64,000 bases of DNA from Acidisoma sp. L85. GTDB taxonomy: Bacteria > Pseudomonadota > Alphaproteobacteria > Acetobacterales > Acetobacteraceae. The stretch is taken from the NCBI RefSeq assembly GCF_009765865.1, contig NZ_LMUQ01000025.1:62001-126000 (forward strand), read 5' to 3'. The translations under genes were made by a program, and so were the position numbers. Under the pieces are notes generated by a model. The model was not told where the DNA came from. It did not search any database and saw only the letters and a list, made by a program, of their open reading frames with translations. Within the stretch, counting starts at the first letter, position 1, and each line of letters starts with the position of its first letter. This document shows, in pieces, positions 61,663 to 64,000 of this stretch.

Positions 61663-61961
61663 CGGATCGGCTCATGCACGGTGACGAGCTTCGTACCGTC
61701 CGGGAAGGTCGCCTCTACCTGCACGTCCTCGATCATCTCCGGCACGCCCTCCATCACCTGCGCCCGGGTCAGCACATGGGCGCCCGCCTCCATGAGGTCG
61801 GCGACGGAGCGGCCGTCCCGCGCCCCTTCCACTACGAAATCGCTGATCAGGGCGATCGCCTCGGGGTAGTTGAGCACCACGCCCCGCTCCAGCCGCCGCC
61901 GGGCGACACTGGCGGCCATGCTGATGAGCAGCTTGTCCTTCTCGCGTGGCGTCAGCTTCAT
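61659..61961 (-). CDS. ureA: Urease gamma subunit UreA
   Basis: 100 residues: [80 protein letters not shown]. Full-length. First gene of the ureABC-E-F run. It does not follow ureD directly, as would be usual: an oppositely oriented orphan gene and about 217 bases intervene, so a promoter is expected at about 61965-62170. Confidence 0.96.
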   Translation of the reverse strand: MKLTPREKDKLLISMAASVARRRLERGVVLNYPEAIALISDFVVEGARDGRSVADLMEAGAHVLTRAQVMEGVPEMIEDVQVEATFPDGTKLVTVHEPIR

Positions 61962-62178
61962 CCGGGCCGGTCTCCCTGCAGAACAGCATGCGGCGCTAGC
62001 CTGTCGCCTCCCGCCCCGCCATGCAAGACCTGGGCCCTATCCTCGAGACGCCGTAGTGGTTTGAAGGCGCACCTTCCGCCACAACTCACCAATTCTCAAT
62101 TGATGCCCCCTCAAGAGTTGGGACGCCCGAAAAAGCGGCGGCTCGCGCCGACTCCGGCACTCGAATGGGAAGCCCGCC

Positions 62179-62670
62179 ATGCCCGATGTCTCCAGAATCC
62201 GAAACAACTCTTCAATGCAGCGAACGATTGAGCAGCCCTCGAAGCCGTTCATTCTCAAGCAGAAAGCATCCCCCGAAGTAGAGCCGCAAGCGCGGGCTCA
62301 GACGACGGCCCAGCATCTGTCGAGCCTCCCCTCAACCCGAGAAAATGTGCCGAGTTTCGGCAAGATGATCGCGTGCTTCGGGAAAATCCTGAAGGAGACG
62401 GGGAAACCTGTGGCGCAATCCGAACGTGGATCGATCGTCGATGCGCGAGGCAGCATGATCTATATTAGAGACAAGACCCAGCCGCATATTCTCGTAAGCC
62501 ACGACGTTAACGATGACAAAACATGCTTCTGGGACATAAGCGACATGAGCTCCGGTAAGCCGAAGCAACTGAAGGGCAAAGATGAAATAAGGGGCATTAA
62601 AGTGATGAAGAAAGCTGCGGTAAGCGCCGCCATCAATCCGTACAGATGGTGGGCGTCTGAATTGTTCTGA
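62179..62670 (+). CDS. Orphan hypothetical gene inserted between ureA and ureD
   Basis: 163 residues on the strand opposite to the urease genes. No family recognised. N part polar and disordered-looking (KASPEVEPQARAQTTAQHLS), then VPSFGKMIACFGKILKETGK, RGSIVDARGSMIYIRDKTQP, HILVSHDVNDDKTCFWDISD and a Lys-rich end. Codon use is visibly more AT-rich than its neighbours (for example the run around 62580-62620), suggesting recent acquisition. Ribosome site GGGAAG 8 bases before the ATG. Its stop faces that of ureD 6 bases away. Confidence 0.55.
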   Translation: MPDVSRIRNNSSMQRTIEQPSKPFILKQKASPEVEPQARAQTTAQHLSSLPSTRENVPSFGKMIACFGKILKETGKPVAQSERGSIVDARGSMIYIRDKTQPHILVSHDVNDDKTCFWDISDMSSGKPKQLKGKDEIRGIKVMKKAAVSAAINPYRWWASELF

Positions 62671-62676
62671 CCGTCG

Positions 62677-63555
62677 TTACAACCGCCAAGCGCGCGGCAA
62701 CGGATCGTCGCCGCGCAGCAGGTTGAGCGTCCCGATCATGCTCCGCCGCAAATCCGCGCCATCTGCGGCGACCGCGCGCATCAGCAGGACACCATTCCGG
62801 GCGGAGACTCCGACTTCCACCGCCCCATCCTCCATCCTGCCACCGCCAAAACGCTCGCGGAGGATTGGGACCATGCCCTCTCCGTCCGGCGAGATCATCA
62901 CGATGGTCGCCAACGCGCGGGCATCGGCCGCGATGGCGGCGCGGGCCATGAGGGCGGCAAGATCGCCCTCCAGCCGCAGCATGTCCTGAAAGACCAGCCA
63001 GCCGCCGATGCGAATCGCGATGCGGTCGCGGAACGTCGCGTCGCGCAGCACCTCGCCCATCGCGACCCTCCCGAACAGCAACGTCTCGATGCCCAGGAAT
63101 TGGGCACCGGCCGCTAAATCCACATTCAGGGTGCGATTGACCCGGCAACCCTCGAAGAGGATCGCCTCCTGAGGCAGCCAGTCGAGCGCTGCGCCTTCAT
63201 CCACTGTGATCCGCGTGGAGATGGTCGCCGGCGGAGAGCCAGTCGTGGCTCGGTAGAAGCGCTCCGCCGCCTGGGTGGTGATGACGGCCCGGCTCCCCTG
63301 GGCAGCGTGGAAATCGAGGGTGAGGTCATCACCGCCCGTAATGCCGCCTGCCGTGTTGAGGATCACCGCCTCGGGCGCGGCACCGGGTTCGGGGCGCGGG
63401 AAGCGTACCTTGAGACAACCCTCCTGGCGCAATTGCATGAGTGCCGTCACCGGGCCTCTGCGGCCGAAACCTAGATTGAGGCGGCCCCGGGATCGCTGCG
63501 CTCGATGAACGGTGCCGAGAACAGGCAAGTCGGCCACCGGCTGCGTGAAGGACAT
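62677..63555 (-). CDS. ureD: Urease accessory protein UreD (UreH)
   Basis: 292 residues: HRAQRSRGRLNLGFGRRGPV, LRQEGCLKVRFPRPEPG, EAVILNTAGGITGGDDLTLD, ITTQAAERFYRATTGSPPAT, LDWLPQEAILFEGCRVNRTL. The NTAGGITGGD and TQAAERFYR blocks define UreD, the scaffold of the nickel-loading complex. First urease gene in the direction of transcription, separated from ureA by the orphan gene. Confidence 0.95.
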   Translation of the reverse strand: MSFTQPVADLPVLGTVHRAQRSRGRLNLGFGRRGPVTALMQLRQEGCLKVRFPRPEPGAAPEAVILNTAGGITGGDDLTLDFHAAQGSRAVITTQAAERFYRATTGSPPATISTRITVDEGAALDWLPQEAILFEGCRVNRTLNVDLAAGAQFLGIETLLFGRVAMGEVLRDATFRDRIAIRIGGWLVFQDMLRLEGDLAALMARAAIAADARALATIVMISPDGEGMVPILRERFGGGRMEDGAVEVGVSARNGVLLMRAVAADGADLRRSMIGTLNLLRGDDPLPRAWRL

Positions 63556-63637
63556 CCCCCGCCACTATCGGTAGCGGCGAAGGATGTCGAGCGGCATTTT
63601 TTTCCAGGGCTGTCCCCGGAGTTTCGCCTCGATCGGG

Positions 63638-64000
63638 TCAGGGCGTGATGGCGACCTTCAGCACACCATCGCGCTGGTTCGCGAACAGATCGTAGGCCTC
63701 CTCGATCTGCTCGAGCTTGAAGCGATGCGTCACCAGACCGCCAAGATCAACGCGACCCGAGGAAATCACGTTGAGCATACGCCGCATCCGTTCCTTGCCA
63801 CCGGGACACAGCGTCGTCCGGATGGATTTATTGCCAAGCCCCGCGGCGAAAGCGTCGAGCGGGATCTTGAGGTCGGATGAATAGACACCCAGGCTGGAAA
63901 GCACGCCGCCGGGCCGGATAACGCGCAAAGCGTTCTCGAAGGTAAGTTGCGTACCCAGCGCCTCGATCGCAACGTCGACGCCCCGGCCATCCGTCAACCG
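63638..64000 (-). CDS. Zinc-type alcohol dehydrogenase, C-terminal part (5' end outside window)
   Basis: About 120 residues: TDGRGVDVAIEALGTQLTFE, NALRVIRPGGVLSSLGVYSS, LCPGGKERMRRMLNVISSGR, VDLGGLVTHRFKLEQIEEAY. This is the Rossmann and C-terminal portion of an MDR alcohol dehydrogenase, with the VDVAIEALG motif and the final HRF.L..I.EAYD. The zinc-binding half is past the right edge, so the class is inferred. Runs toward ureD on the same strand, 82 bases away. Confidence 0.85.
   Translation of the reverse strand, partial: RLTDGRGVDVAIEALGTQLTFENALRVIRPGGVLSSLGVYSSDLKIPLDAFAAGLGNKSIRTTLCPGGKERMRRMLNVISSGRVDLGGLVTHRFKLEQIEEAYDLFANQRDGVLKVAITP

Noticed and set aside
63590-63625. Hairpin with a homopolymer run after the alcohol dehydrogenase gene
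   Set aside because: On the leftward transcript the stem is followed by A residues, not U; on the other strand the T run precedes the stem. Not a rho-independent terminator.
1-64000. tRNA, rRNA, CRISPR arrays, prophage or intact insertion sequences
   Set aside because: No cloverleaf with a TTCRA loop, no spaced direct repeats and no phage or transposase genes were found on reading both strands.

Overview
The window reads as about 64 kb of a GC-rich alphaproteobacterial chromosome. Evidence: uniformly GC-rich third positions, tightly packed operons with ATGA and GTGA stop/start overlaps, an OprB-type porin, an FbpABC-type ferric transporter, a short XRE regulator paired with an NTF2-like protein, and a complete Urt plus urease set. 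I cannot name a genus; a soil- or plant-associated member of Hyphomicrobiales or Rhodospirillales fits best. I saw no rRNA, tRNA, CRISPR array or intact transposase.

Layout. 0-3.8 kb: an RbsABC-like sugar importer (permease cut by the left edge) with a LacI-like palindrome upstream. 3.8-10 kb: a run of minus-strand genes (ABC-F ATPase, YegD-like Hsp70, glutathione transferase, cupin, and a cysK-cysE pair). 10.3-12 kb: a FAN1-like VRR-NUC nuclease, tail to tail with a DUF302 protein. 12.5-17.7 kb: a catabolic operon of a two-component flavin monooxygenase (HpaB/HpaC type) with RidA, alpha/beta hydrolase, ABM-like and DUF1028 proteins, divergent from a LysR regulator. 18.8-19.9 kb: remains of a cyclase-family gene and a thiamine-diphosphate enzyme gene. 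20-22.3 kb: a large strand-loop-strand repeat protein with an RTX-like tail. 23-25.8 kb: small accessory genes (Rmf-like, DUF1902, DUF427) and a TetR regulator with a clear self-overlapping promoter.

25.8-30.8 kb: an OpgH-like glucosyltransferase, then a compact cluster of an MDR dehydrogenase, a variant 6-pyruvoyl-tetrahydropterin-synthase homologue, a GT4 glycosyltransferase and a stand-alone RibD-type reductase. I infer a pathway to a modified pteridine, perhaps a glycoside. 30.9-37.7 kb: ferric and sugar-type ABC importers. 37.8-41.8 kb: questin-oxidase-like protein, cytosine-deaminase-like amidohydrolase, and a cNMP-domain/thioredoxin-reductase-like fusion. 41.8-45.9 kb: OprB porin, XRE regulator, NTF2-like protein, a tiny lipoprotein and a membrane protein behind a striking tandem palindrome.

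45.9-63.6 kb is a urea/amide nitrogen island: UrtABCDE importer; a divergent hybrid histidine kinase whose sensor half is an NCS1 (purine-cytosine permease) transporter, followed by its LuxR-type response regulator; a formamidase; and ureD, ureABC, ureE, ureF, ureG, interrupted by an orphan gene and a 584-bp spacer. The logical flow is sensing (NCS1 kinase), uptake (Urt), hydrolysis (urease, formamidase) and release of ammonium. The kinase is the most unusual item in the window. The window ends inside a zinc-type alcohol dehydrogenase gene.
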